Part shown: piece by piece, positions 44,501 through 55,500 of the stretch | How positions within the stretch are numbered: the first letter of the stretch is position 1 | Layout of the letters: each line of letters starts with the position of its first letter | Assembly: GCF_964355755.1 (NCBI RefSeq) | Contig: NC_092672.1 | Coordinates: forward strand, 11,280,501-11,344,500 | Origin: Antedon mediterranea | Lineage: Eukaryota; Echinodermata; Crinoidea; Comatulida; Antedonidae | DNA length: 64,000 nt | Direction of reading: 5' to 3' | Notes under the pieces: generated by a model | Told to the model about the DNA's origin: nothing | Databases searched by the model: none | Seen by the model: the letters and a program-made list of their open reading frames with translations, nothing else | Translations under genes and position numbers: made by a program

Positions 44501-47500
44501 AGCAGTCCATATTGGAAACCCTAAAACATTAGAATTTCAGGTAATTTTAAATAAGAGTGATAGTGAGCAACCAATATTTTAGTGAAAAGTATTTTTTTTA
44601 TGGAAAGCAAAACAAAAAAGATCAATACAGTATACCAATATAAAGTGCATCTGAATTCCCATGTTTAGACCTGCCTAAGCATAGAGCCTAAAAGGCCCTT
44701 CACACCTGTTCCGGCACGGTTCCGGTCTGGCGCCGGCAACTCCAATCGCACATCAATGTTTCGTTTTTACGCGACTACGAAAGCGAAACATTGGCGTGCG
44801 ATTCGCCAGATCGGAACCGTGCCGGAACAGGTATGAAAGACCCTTTATGTTTGCAGTAGTAAACTGTTTGAATGAATAGAATATTTTGGGGGAGTTGTCA
44901 ACAACAGTATGTGATATTGACACAGAAAAAGTGTATTTATAATTTTCCTTTAACATTGGTACTTGTGGAGATGGTAGACGCTGTGTTTCTTTGGGAAACC
45001 CTTATTCAGGGGACACAGCTATTATACCCCTTTCACACCAAAACTCCCCGGGGTTTATGACCATTCAAAACGTCGAGAAAATCCGGAGATACCCCTTTCA
45101 CACCAACCTAGCAACACCGTGGTTTATAAAATAAAATTGTAAATGTCGCCCTCTATTTTTTTTGTTTACATAGCGACGATCATTAGAATCATTTTAATTA
45201 ATAATATTTTAAATTTAATAATTACTTTCAAAAGTCTCAGAAGTAATATAATGTTTTATTTATACTACTTATTATTTTCTAGACCCGCTATATATTTTTT
45301 ACAAATATTATAGTGTTTTAAAATAATAATAAATAATTGATTGCGAGGATAACCTTTTGACCCGAAACACTCCGGAGTTTGATGTTGGTACCTTTCACAC
45401 CAAAACACCGGGGTGTCCCCGCAGTTCGCTCTCCGGAGAATGTTCAGCTGTTCAACCCAGCAGTTTTAAACTCCGGAGTTGCTTGATTTTACCTTTCACA
45501 CCAAACAGCGGGGCGTCAACTCCGGGGTGTCTCCGGAGTTTTGCTTTTGGTGTGAAAGGGGTATTAGAGGAGGGTGGAAGGCACTTTTCTGTAGAATGAA
45601 AGAGGGGCAATATAGTATTTTGCATTAATGCAAACCTCTATTCAAGACAACTCCCTATTCAAATTAAAGTGGTATCCCATTGATAGAGGATCTATAATAT
45701 ATATAAACATGAATGTTAACATTCAAGACATAATTGTATTTTATATTTTCTTATTTATTGATATCCAAAGGTTGCCAGAACCACTCTTCTGCCTGGAATC
45801 TTAAAGACAATAGCAAGCAATAAGAATATGCCTTTACCAATGAAGCTGTTTGAGATCTCTGATGTCATTGTTAAGGATTCAGAAAAGGATGTCGGTGCCA
45901 GAAACTTTCGTAACTTCTGTGCTGTGAACTACAACAAGCTACCGGATTTTGAGGTCAGGGTTTTAATTTTGAAAAATAAACATTTTATGTTATATCCAAA
46001 TCAAAATGAAATTTAATAAAGTTATTCACTTCTGTAAAAAAAAGAGTGAAATTATTTCACTTATAAAATGACAAAAGAAGCGGTTAAAGATGTATTGTCC
46101 CCAAAAAACTTGAAAAATGAAGATTAATAAAATCAGACTTTGAATATGCCATTTTGTAGTTTAACAAATCATTTCCGTAGAAAAAAAACCCCGAAAAAAT
46201 AATGTTTTCACTTATAATATGACAAAATAAATGGTTAAATTCAACCAAAAACTCTTTGTCTGGCAGCCAATTTGACTATGTTTTGCCTTAAATTTTTCCC
46301 ATTAAATGTTTGGTCAAAGTGGATAACGATTATCTGACATTGGCATATTCAACAACAAAAATTGTAAGAATTATTTTTCGGGGGTGGTGGGGAGAGACAA
46401 TACATCTTTAATGAAAGTAAAATATTACAATTTTATTTTTTTAACTTTGATGAAAAACTTTTACTTTTGTGTGATTGGTGAATATTGTGTCTCACCTTTA
46501 TTTCTTGATGGAATTTTGATTATTTCTATAGACAATTTAATTACTCTTATCTTAATATAGCAGTGCATGTTATTGTTATTGTTATTTTTTGCAGGTAATT
46601 CATGGGTTGTTGGATAGATTCATGCAGTTGCTGGAGATACCCTTTTCACAGAATGGTAAAGGATACTGCATTAGAGCTATTGATGGTAAGTATATATAAT
46701 ATTATTCTCCCATCAGTTTATTACTGGTACTGTAGGCTCTAGTGCAGAGTATCAAAGGCTAGAAGTTGCCATGCTATAGTATACAAATAATGAATGTTTA
46801 TGAGTGCAATGGTACAAATAATGGCACGAGGTGAATGATGAAAGGTTATATCAACGAGGCAAAGCTGAGTTGATATAACCTTTCATCATTCACCAAGTGC
46901 CATTATTTGTACCATTACACGAATACAAAACATTCATTATTTGTTTTATATAACATCTAGACGTTTTTTTTTCGTACACAAAAATGTTTCAAAAAGTACT
47001 ATTTAACGATCGTTGAATAGTGCGTACTATTGCACGCCATGTGACCCACATTCGTCCAATCAAATGACAGGAATTTATATAGGTGTTATATAATAGCCAT
47101 TATGATTAGAACAATAGGCTCTTTGGTAGAGTATGGGTTAAAGTTTAACAAGATATAGTTGCCATTATGACTGGGGTATGATGGTAGGCTCGGAGTACAG
47201 GCTAGACATTTTCAAGCTATGTTACCATAAAATGTGAGCCGACAGTAAATCCAGAACCCAATTAAATTAACATGTTAACAAAGAAAAATATTAAAATATA
47301 AATAATACTGTATTTTTAATTCAGGCTTGATCTCAGATATCAGCTGACTATCAGAGCTTAGATCAAATCTTTTAATATGAAAATTGCCTAATCAAATGTG
47401 TGTTGTTCGCTTAAATAAAACCTAACCCTCTGAATATTTCTACACTAACAATAACACAGTGAATAGTGGAGGATTCGAACCATAGCGAAACTGATCAGTC

Positions 47501-47900
47501 AAGTGAACAATATGGAAATAGGATTTATTAAGCGTGGTACTGTAGTATTATACATACGCAAGATTTCACAGAACATTTAATAATAAAATGCCAGAAATCT
47601 AATTTAGAATAAAAATTCTCATATAATTGGTTAAAGAAAATGCTCAATTAAAATGTTCACAAAATGCCATGGGTGACCGATTACTAGGTCAAATACTGTT
47701 ATATTCTTAAATTGAATATAAACTTTTAAATGCTTTTCTGTTTTACAGATCCAACATTCTTTAAAGGTAGATGCGCAGAAATTGTTGTAAATGAAAAACC
47801 AATCGGCAAACTCGGTGTTCTTCATCCAGAAGTTTTATCCAAATTTGACCTGTCCATGCCATGTTCTGCTCTAGAAATCAACATTGAACCTTTCCTTTGA
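29539..47900 (+). CDS. FARSB: Phenylalanine--tRNA ligase beta subunit, cytosolic
   Basis: Beta subunit of the cytosolic alpha2-beta2 PheRS, which charges tRNA-Phe with phenylalanine; this subunit carries the tRNA-binding and editing modules. Fifteen coding exons: 29539-29596, 30690-30745, 31358-31461, 31743-31872, 32497-32612, 33115-33223, 38146-38296, 40118-40250, 40701-40817, 41212-41318, 44106-44287, 44448-44540, 45771-45953, 46595-46685, 47749-47900 (TGA). Total 1782 nt, 593 residues (family about 590). It starts [19 protein letters not shown] and carries the family blocks [101 protein letters not shown] and [11 protein letters not shown]. It looks intact and functional. The intron after exon 10 is AT-AC (U12 type). 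Introns hold most of the repeats between 29.6 and 47.7 kb. Confidence 0.97.
29640..29765. repeat. CTAG/AGGCCT palindrome island in FARSB intron 1
   Basis: Dense TAGGCCTAG/CCTAGG/GCTAGC words within 200 bases downstream of the FARSB start codon. No fixed period. Confidence 0.7.
29790..30075. repeat. Cluster of GGGACGATTCGGCCC motifs
   Basis: Five related words in about 280 bases: GAGACGTTTCGGCCCGGGAC, GACGATTCGCCCCGGGCC, GACAATTCGGCCCGGGAC, GACGATTCGGCCCATA and GGGACGTTTCGGCCCACC. They are unusually GC- and CpG-rich for the surroundings. Possibly the remains of a small repeat element. Confidence 0.6.
30118..30490. repeat. 59-bp tandem array in FARSB intron 1
   Basis: About six near-identical units (starts of GTTGGCCCTAGG at 30191, 30250, 30309 and so on; period 59). 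Each unit carries CCTAGGCCT and GTAGTACTGTAGTACTG. The last unit has a small change (CATAGCC). No unique spacers, so not a CRISPR array. Confidence 0.93.
31091..31247. mobile_element. Foldback MITE, family B
   Basis: The left TAGGCTCTGTCTATGCTGTC and the right TGATAGTTAGACAGAGCTT are inverted. The interior has TGTGATGTTTCCATATGGAC and GTCACATCAAG. Lies in a FARSB intron. Confidence 0.65.
31904..32052. mobile_element. Foldback MITE, family B with internal triplication
   Basis: The ends are GAAGCTCTGTCCACACTATA and TGTACAGAGCTTTA. The interior has three tandem copies of ATCACTACCATATTTGGG, so the family's core motif has been amplified in this copy. Confidence 0.65.
33640..37149 (-). mobile_element. 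L2/CR1-type LINE, two frameshifts
   Basis: Minus strand, three overlapping frames. 37149-36577 has the start of an apurinic endonuclease ([33 protein letters not shown]). 36593-35763 has the rest ([31 protein letters not shown]). 35878-34073 has the reverse transcriptase ([24 protein letters not shown], catalytic [11 protein letters not shown]) and the C-terminal [20 protein letters not shown] and [12 protein letters not shown]. The 3' end near 33640-33720 reads AAGCGCCTTTGAGCATGAG then AAAGGGCGCTATAG. Frame changes near 36585 and 35810 are the only clear breaks, so it is fairly young. A TTTA-rich run at 33903-33968 interrupts the 3' UTR. Confidence 0.88.
37422..37679 (-). CDS. Short Cys-rich open frame upstream of the LINE endonuclease
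   Basis: 85 codons on the minus strand between the right inverted repeat and the LINE. The start is rich in cysteine and histidine ([14 protein letters not shown]), then [21 protein letters not shown] do not recognise it. It may be a remnant of an ORF1-like LINE protein, a piece of the carrier element, or chance. Confidence 0.2.
   Translation of the reverse strand: MLKHSEMATAECFCCKVHHKCCICWINREFNYTKSPNNIPVFNFQTLAEWFASAPKDSGAKSWKFFKERYVHDVLVSLLPPGGVA
38346..38398. mobile_element. Foldback MITE, family B, 53-bp minimal copy
   Basis: AAGCTCTGTCCACACTATC and CCAGACAGAGCTTTA, with only GTGTGATGTGCC left between. An internal deletion has reduced the element almost to its ends. Confidence 0.65.
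38411..39238. mobile_element. Foldback element with long palindromic ends
   Basis: About 110-base inverted ends (TGGGTGTCTAGAAAACTCAG outward) are themselves made of shorter palindromes: CTAGATCTAG, CTCAGATATATCTGAG, and TTCCAAAATGGAA or its complement. The interior of about 600 bases shows no coding frame. Lies in FARSB intron 7. Confidence 0.75.
39240..39990. repeat. 62-bp tandem array with 186-bp higher-order period
   Basis: About twelve units centred on CTGCCTGATATGGCTATGTG (for example 39384, 39446, 39508). Variants alternate (AGCATCATCACATA versus AGCCTCAACACATA), and a block of three units starting near 39350 is repeated almost exactly from about 39536. Not CRISPR: the units abut. Confidence 0.92.
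40912..41096. mobile_element. Family D foldback fragment
   Basis: Matches the complement of the left half of the element at 46082-46412 (TTTTTGGTTGGATTTAAATG ... CTACGGAATTAAC ... GAACAATACATCTTTAA). Only one terminus is present. Confidence 0.6.
41396..43762. mobile_element. 2.4-kb terminal-inverted-repeat element inside the U12 intron
   Basis: TAGGTATCCCAATGAAA at 41396 is repeated inverted and ends at 43762 (TTTCATTGGGATACCTA). The AT-rich interior has no transposase frame and hosts a smaller foldback element at 42418-42758. Probably non-autonomous. Confidence 0.6.
42418..42758. mobile_element. 341-bp foldback element with about 50-bp arms
   Basis: The left TGCACTTGTCAATTGTATGA continues through CCACTATACGACCCCCGGG, and the right arm mirrors this with few changes. 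The interior repeats TGACGCACCC several times in both orientations. Nested in the 2.4-kb element. Confidence 0.8.
43861..43976. mobile_element. Foldback MITE, family B
   Basis: CTGTCCACTATCAAACTAGT at the left; CAGGTTGATAGTGTGAGGC and CTGAGTTTAAG at the right. The core has GATGTGCCCAAATATGG and its complement. Confidence 0.65.
44691..44846. mobile_element. Foldback MITE, family A (copy 2)
   Basis: The ends AAAGGCCCTTCACACCTG and CAGGTATGAAAGACCCTTT with CCGGCACGGTTCCGG inside match the element at 1508-1700. Central CGAAACATT and AATGTTTCG also pair. Lies in FARSB intron 12. Confidence 0.75.
45022..45566. mobile_element. Foldback element, family E (ATACCCCTTTCACACCAAAA)
   Basis: Inverted ends TTATACCCCTTTCACACC and GGTGTGAAAGGGGTATTA; CTCCGG/CCGGAG blocks repeat along both arms, each preceded by CTTTCACACCAAA. 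About 545 bases, no coding capacity. Confidence 0.7.
46082..46412. mobile_element. Foldback element, family D (complete copy)
   Basis: TTAAAGATGTATTGTCCCC at the left and GACAATACATCTTTAA at the right, about 331 bases. The interior is AT-rich without a frame. TTAA lies at both outer ends, possibly a TTAA target site. Confidence 0.7.
46780..47094 (-). mobile_element. Hairpin element, family C (intact copy 2)
   Basis: Nearly identical to 12624-12940 but inverted: the palindromic half comes first (GGTGAATGATGAAAGGTTAT arms), then AACATCTAGACG and CAGGAATTTATATAGGTG. Lies in FARSB intron 14. Confidence 0.78.
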
Positions 47901-48184
47901 GACCATATCAATATGTGCAAATACTCCGGTGAACAAGAATTTATATTATATTAAATTGTCGCGTACTGTAAAGCCAATCTTGTCCATTTATTATTAATAT
48001 AATGTTTATAAAAAATATATAACCTTAAGGTATATATAAGTTTTCCACGAGGCAAATTCATCCATGTGATTTGAAAATTACCACAGGGAACACCATTTGC
48101 ACTATAGTATACCATTTTACTATTTTTCACTACAAAATGAATACAGGAGCAGAATTGTTCATTTCGAGTTAATGAATACTGAAG

Positions 48185-48435
48185 TAAAGCCTGGTTTCCA
48201 TAAAATCGCTACACGGCAGAGCGTAGCGATTCTATGGAAACGCTAGAATTTATCGGGGATCTAGTACGCGAGCGCTAAATATTCTTTGGTACGTGTATAC
48301 GATTCATCGCCGACACAATCGGCAAAGTTGAACATGGTTGAACTTTGCCGATTTGACTGCGATGAATCGGGGAGCCTTCCCGATTGCGTCGGCGACATCT
48401 GCGCGTGTAGCGATTTTAATGGAAACCAGGCTTTA
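48185..48435. mobile_element. Foldback MITE, family F (TAAAGCCTGGTTTCCAT)
   Basis: Inverted ends TAAAGCCTGGTTTCCATAAA and ATGGAAACCAGGCTTTA. The inner arms pair (AATCGCTACACG; CGTGTAGCGATT), with a central GAACATGGTTGAAC loop. Probably transcribed as part of the FARSB 3' UTR. Confidence 0.75.
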
Positions 48436-49109
48436 TAAAATACAAAAATGTATTTGTCCTTAAAAATTGTAAATAAATAACAATTTGAGGACATAGAAGT
48501 TCACAAATTTGTTGAGCTTAATCTACAGTACATATTATATTTATTATAAAAATCATAGGTTTAATAATATCTGATTTTGATTTAATATAGTCTACACTAT
48601 AATCACCCTGGGTGATGATACCTCGCATTTTGTTGTAGACAGGACCAACATTTAATGTCTCATTTGAAGGATGAAATGAAGAGAAGCATCTTGCTTGTAA
48701 AAAGCAAGTCTGATTTACTTCTTTGTACTATTTTGTTCTAATCATGTTTTATTGGTTTGAAAAGATTGTGAAATTGATTCTTCTTAAAATACAGATGTTT
48801 TTATGTGATTCAAATATCTGTGATTTTCGGTAACTTGCTGCTTTACAAACATTTTACATCCAACTCCCAAATAAAATAAAGACAAGAAAATGTGCAATTT
48901 GTCAGGTTTTTATTTCTTTGAGTCTTAATTACTTCTATGTAACATTTTATTGAACTATTTTTTTTATAGAAAGATAAAACTGGAATTAAATCCCAGTTAA
49001 AGAAATACATTTCTTATTTTCAAACCAATTAAACTCTTAAGGGTGTGGAAGGCATGTTGACCTCCTATTCCACTATTTCTTGTATTCTGGATTTTAAAGT
49101 GCATAATTT

Positions 49110-49520
49110 TGTGAAACCTTTAAGCGCTGTACATATTACTCCAGTCATTTTTGGATTATACATGTATGGAAACATTCTTATGATGAGACAGTAATCTGCG
49201 CAAACTTGTGTCTTGACCTTACCAGGTACACATTTGTACACCTGGGTGGAGAGAGGCAAATGTAAGTATGTGTACTGTCTTGCCTAAAGCGTGGTTCCCA
49301 CTAGCGACGCAACACAAGGACGTAACGCAACGCAAGTGAATTGACCAATCACAAGCGATGGCTTATTCGCTTGTGATTGCTGTCTGTAACTTCGCTTATT
49401 GGTTAAAACGCTTGCGTTGTGTTTACGTCCTTGCGTTACGTTCTAGTGGGAACCAAGCTTTAGGATACAAACAATTCAACGACATTGGATTCAAACACAA
49501 GATCAGTAGTCAAATTTCCC
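49110..49520 (-). mobile_element. SINE copy interrupted by a foldback MITE
   Basis: CTTGACCTTACCAGGTAC, CACCTGGGTGGAGAGAGGC and GTCTTGCCTAA match the SINE at 2775-3005. After the insert at 49285-49462 the body resumes with GGATACAAACAATTCAACGA and GGATTCAAACACAAGATC. Confidence 0.65.
49285..49462. mobile_element. Foldback MITE, family G (TAAAGCGTGGTTCCCACTAG)
   Basis: The ends TAAAGCGTGGTTCCCACTAG and CTAGTGGGAACCAAGCTTTA are inverted, and the interior arms pair (ACGTAACGCAACGCAAG; CTTGCGTTGTG). It interrupts a SINE. Comparison with the uninterrupted SINE at 2937 gives the empty site GCCTAAGGATAC, consistent with a 3-bp TAA-type target. Confidence 0.8.
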
Positions 49521-50059
49521 ATATACAGATGCCCGTCAATTTGGACTTGCATCTAAGTTAAATGTGACGGTTAGGAGATACTGGGAAGAGAGCATGGGGA
49601 AACAATCTAGATGAGTAGAGATCGATTAATAAAGATGCAGCAGATGTAGAGAGAAAATGCAGTGATAAACAATACAGTATACTAAACAAACAAAATCAAT
49701 CAACAAATCACTTGTTATTATCATGTTATTGAGTCAGAATCCATAATAAACACAATAATGTTATATTAACAACATATTATACTTGATTTTCCACAGACAA
49801 TTGCTTTTCTTTATTATGTTTTAAAAACCGATTAATTTAATAAAATCCATAAAGCAGTCTTCATAGCAGTTAACAATGATGCTATTATACTTATAGAAAC
49901 CTCAAAATAAAACATTTAATACATGTTTTTCTTAATAAAAATCTTTAATTTTCTAAAATATGCATGCACATCTGACTACTATTTAACAAAAGAACCTAGT
50001 AAATGCAAAATATTAGCAAAATAATACAAATTCTTTAAAACTTTTTTCTTTATGCACAC

Positions 50060-50890
50060 ATTCCAATAAGGAAACAATATGTTTATAGCACCAATGTAAA
50101 AGATAAAACACAAAAATTAATAAAAAAGTAAACTCAAAAATTCAAAATTATTATTAATTATTTTATCACAGTACAAAATCAATAAAATCCCAAACAAAAA
50201 ACAAATTTGGAAATCTTTTTTAAACACGCTTTTCAACAAAGAAACACATTGTTTTATAGCACCAATGTAAAGGATGAAACACAAAAATGAATAAAAAAAA
50301 ACTCATTCAAAATTTAAAAACAATGTTGAGATACAATTCATTCATCACAGCACAAAATGTAGCAATAAAATAAAAACAAAGAAATTTGGAATCTTTTTTA
50401 AATTGTAACATCCTTTTTTATAGCACCAATGAAAAGGGTGAAACAAAAAAATGAATTAAAAAGAAGTAACTCATAATTAAAATTTAAACACAATGTTGAG
50501 CTAAAATTCATTCATACAGCACAAAATGTAGCAACAAAATAAAAACAAAGAAATTTGGAATCTTTTTGAAATTTATCCTTTTTTATAGCACCAATGAAAA
50601 GGGTGAAACAAAAAATGAATTAAAAAGAATGTAACTCATAATTAAAATTTAAACACAATGTTGAGCTAAAATTCATTCATACAGCACAAAATGTAGCAAT
50701 AAAATAAAAACAAAGAAATTTGGAATCTTTTTGAAATTTATCCTTTTTTATAGCACCAATGAAAAGGGTGAAACAAAAAATGAATTAAAAAGAATGTAAC
50801 TCATAATTAAAATTTAAACACAATGTTGAGCTAAAATTCATTCATACAGCACAAAATTTAGCAATAAAATCCCAACAAAATATAAGCATC
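50060..50890. repeat. 165-170 bp tandem array
   Basis: Four to five units; GAAATTTGGAATCTTTTT recurs at 50381, 50550 and 50715. The last units are nearly identical and the first more diverged. Each contains TATAGCACCAATGAAAAGGG. A looser repeat of CATTTGGACA and ACACTTTAAACACAAT follows at about 51040-51400. Confidence 0.88.
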
Positions 50891-52545
50891 TTTTTAGCAC
50901 CATTGTTGTAAAGGTTTTTATTTTGGTTAAACAATATTTAATATTACAATCTGGTAGGGTATACTCATTATCGCCACTAAAGGCTAAAACATCAACAAAA
51001 CTCTAAACTTTTAAATCCAAAGTTAAACATTTTAAATAAACATTTCTTCATTTGGACAGTATAATACATAGTTTCCATATTATTAATAGCACACTTTAAA
51101 TACAATTTAAGAAAAGATAAACTTGAGTGAATAAGATAGAATGCAACAAGTTACACATTTCAAATCAAGTGTTATTCACTGTACAATGTATTCATTTGGA
51201 CAATGCATTTTTAGCTATTATTAGCACACTTTAAACACAATAAGAACTGGAAAAATAAACTTTAATGCCAGCAACTTTTAAACCCATATTAGAAATTTCA
51301 AATCAAGTGTTATTTACTGTAAAATGTCTTCATTTGGACAATGCCTATTTTTACTTAGATACATTATTGGTACACTTTAAACACAATCTGGCAGATAGAA
51401 TGGAAAAAAACACAGAAGTGAATAATTTTGTGTTAAGATCATCTGTTTTTAAAACTAATATATAATTCAACAATTAGACAAGAAGAAATACATTAAAATG
51501 TTTCTTGTCTCAAAAGATTGGTGGTAGATTTTGGTCAACGTTAGTCACCAAAATCGTGTCACATCAACTCAACTTAAGTACATTACAAACAAGATTTACT
51601 TGCATATTTATATTAACATTATCTTAAGTCATGTTTTATGAAAATATTATATAGAAGAGAATGAAAATATCATCATAAGGTTAATTTTGACACCAGGGCA
51701 TCTGGCAAGTACCATGATTTAATCTATTTTATTAATACAAACTATACTACTGATGTCTTTTTTGCATATAATTATAACTAATAACTATAATATTTATTTA
51801 AAAACTTATATTAATTTATATAAAAGTGTATAAAAATGCAACCATAAAAAATATTTATTAATAATAGCACCAAAACCTATAAATATAATTTAAAATTTGC
51901 ACATTATACTATAGCAAATGTTTTTAAATATCAAGTCTGCATTATCAATTTTAAGTATATTAGGTTAAAAAATTACTTTTTATATAAAGTAAAATGTACA
52001 GTTAAAAGTACATTCCTCACTAACATAAGATCATCACAAATGAAATGCTGCCTACGTGCTAAAAAATAATAAAAGGGTACCATGATTTTTTTTTATGCGA
52101 GTGACAATGGATTAGCACAAATAAATTTATCTAGATAGATAGGCTTAAGATTTCATGTTAATCAAAAATATCTTAATAAACTTAACTTTTAAATTATGAT
52201 CCATAAATACTAAATGCTTTAATTATTATTATTCTTTTTAATCCTTACTATCACTACTTTTTTTTAGTGATCAATTGAGTAAAACATTTCTATTTCTAAC
52301 TGCTTTCATACATTTAATTTTCATATCAAATCTACCCATACATTTTCTGTACATTAACATTTGTGCGACTGAACCAAAATAGAAGTTTAAAAGTAAGACA
52401 TACAGGAAAAATCAAAATATTAATTGTGAAACTTGTACAGTACTTAGTTTGGTATTATTGTATATAAAAATAGGACATTTTACATTTTAATTTATATTGA
52501 AACATTATATACTGAATCAACTATTACAGTATACTGAAACATCTT

Positions 52546-55500
52546 CTATTCAATAAGGTTGTATCTTCTTACTAGTTTGAACTGTCCAGTAGGGTCAACA
52601 ACAAAGTATTTTTCCCAGGCTTGAGTGTGTTGTGAAGTGCGTCCCCATGGTTTGAAGTTGCCGCTCCAGTGAATCAACTTGGCTGCTTGAATAAATGATT
52701 GTGAATAACGGGTACCTGATGTTAGTCCTGCAAAATATGTACAAAATATTAAAGATGTATTGTCCCCAAATATTATATGAGTTATTTTTTTAATTCTAAC
52801 TAAATTATTGTTTTGCAATCTAAGCTATATATCGTGGGCCTAGAGTCAGAACTGTGTCCAAAACTGACGTTTTGAGAAAAAGAGGTTTCAAAGTTTAATT
52901 ATGTCTTACAAATCAAAAAATCTAGGCTAAACAATAATACTCAAGAATTATGTTACTAATACAGTACTCAGTCAAAGTTGATGTTTGGGCCTCATACTCG
53001 TTCTTCCCTTGGGTGGGCCAAAAATGGCAAAAAATCATCAAAAATGGACATAACCAGTTCTGGTCGAAAAAAAAAAAACCACAATGGACATAATCAAAGT
53101 CAGACATAGTACTTTTTTGGTTCATTTAAGTCACAAAAATTCAGAAGTGAGAAACAACTTGAAAATGATAATACGGAAGAGACAGCATGGACACCACCGC
53201 TGCATACAGGAATCCAATGTAAAAGATATGTCTATGTCCTAAACAAATTAAAAAAAATCATGCCAGAACTGACCATGTCCCAACATAGACAGTTCTGGCA
53301 TAAATCAAAATCATATATATGGACATAGACTTAATTTACTTTGTCTAACGCCCCCTATTTTGAAGGGAGTGGACCTAGTCACTTCTGGCAGAGAAAGTAT
53401 ATCATATCATATAACATAACTAATAGAGGGTCTAACTCATTTTTGCTGAAATTGAACATAGACAGTTTTGGCACTAAGCCCACGATATATTGTCTTTAAA
53501 AAAAAAAATATAAAAAAAACAATAGTAACAATAATTACCTAAATGTCTTATATGCCACATTGGGTCAATTTTTGAATATTTTTTGTACACAACAATCATC
53601 AAGGGTGGCGCTGTAGCTCCTCCTGCTCGTTGGTTTCCATAAACATTCTCACTATAAAAAAAACACATTACAAATTCAAATTTAAAACAATACAAACTTG
53701 TTTAAAGGTTTTTATGGCGAAAATAGTACACCATATTTCCAAAACGAAATAAAGTAATAGTTGAGAGTGTCTTAACATCACAATATAATAGAAATACCCA
53801 TATCAATAGGAAAAAATATTTTGTAAATTTGTTTAATTCAACCTTATTTCGACCAAAATCCAAATGTATACAAACAAAAAACAACAAAGTATCATTTGGT
53901 TGAGGGACAACATAAAGACTCAAATAAGTCTGTCACTGACGCCACTCCTCATGACACATAATAATTACATAACAACATTTAAAAATACAGATTCTTAAAA
54001 AAATGGTTTTCCTTTTAGTATTCCAATCAAGTGATTGAGGTCAAAGGTTACTTACTGTGCATTTAGTTTGATCCAGTAGTCAATTCTTGCAGTAATTCCT
54101 TGCTTTTTCCATTCATCAATGTCAACAACAAACACACCAGCATTGAATGAACACTCCAGTGGGTTCATTGTCATTGCCTTTACTTGTGGATGGTTAAAGT
54201 TAATATAGCTCCCATAATTTGTCTGTAAGAGAAGATAAACAATTGTTTAAAGACGTCATATACTTCTTTCAAAGACCTTTCAACAAATGTCCTTCAACAA
54301 ATTAATTTGGTTCTGAAATGTACCATAACACTATCTCAGAATTGTCAAATAAAAATAAATTACATACTCTTGCTCAATTCAAGTAATTTCTTATTGTTTT
54401 GAATGTATATAAATTCCATGATATCCTGAATTCGACCTCAAATATATTTGTATTTCAACAACCAAAGTTCATATTACTGTATCCAGTTAAGTTCTTATGT
54501 GTAGTGGCTTCCAAGTTCAATTTTGTTGTTTTCTAAACTTTTTTCAACTTTAATTAAAATTTTTTTCCTTATACCACTGAAATTATTACATAGCATGAGA
54601 TTGCAAGGCATTACCATTTTGTAAATTACAGTTAGCTCTCCCAATACTGGACACATTTGAGCTGGCCAAATATGTCTGGTTTTTTAAATGAGTTTTTAAA
54701 GATAAAAAGGAAATTTGTGACTGGAATAATAGACAATGGCCAACATTTGTGATATTTCACTAATTCAATTAAAATAAATGTTTACAGGTATTTCTCTTTC
54801 TCAATCATACAAGTAACTTATTAAGAGAACGAAATTATTATTTTAAATTGTATCAGTTGTGTCTCTTTTTGTTTTTTTGTATAGTTTTTGAATGATTTAC
54901 TGTAAATGATAACTTGTGTAAATAGTTTTATAGTAAGTAACAGCCTTGTGAAAAACAACAATCTAGTGCTTCAAGTGTTACATCCGTTTTGAAATAAAGT
55001 TGAATTATTATTATATTATTAATATATAAATTCCAGAAAGCAAAAGTTTGTGACAATATATAATTAATAATACGGTAGGTAATAATCTATCTTAACTTTT
55101 TTCTTCTTTTTAACTTACTTTGAAAAAGCCATATCGACTGGATGTGGCTGTGCAGTCATCTGACAGAGCCAATGCGTTTCCTGCTTCTATCTTTGTGTTG
55201 TTTAGCTCTCCAATATTCCCCTGTACTACTGTATCACTGTCAACAAATACTAAGCGACCTTTCACCTCAGGGATGATTTTTGGGAAATAAAACCTGGCAT
55301 AGTTTAGCTACAGAAAACAAGAAATAGATGCATAACACGTCAACATTTAATAAGTTGTCTTCGATACTATGTCTCCAATTGGATTTGAATAAATTAAAAA
55401 TATTTACTTTTTTGTGTGCCTCCTTAGAGGTTTGGATATATTTAAAGTTTTAATTATAAAGAAATTTTATTATGAATTATATACAATATGATAATATTGT

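Larger units (their letters stand above)
47901..52545. other. Convergent intergenic region / 3' UTRs of FARSB and the GLT8D gene
   Basis: A candidate FARSB polyadenylation hexamer is AATAAA in CCCAAATAAAATAAAGAC near 48870. The rest holds two foldback elements, an interrupted SINE and a 165-bp array. I see no additional gene. Confidence 0.55.
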
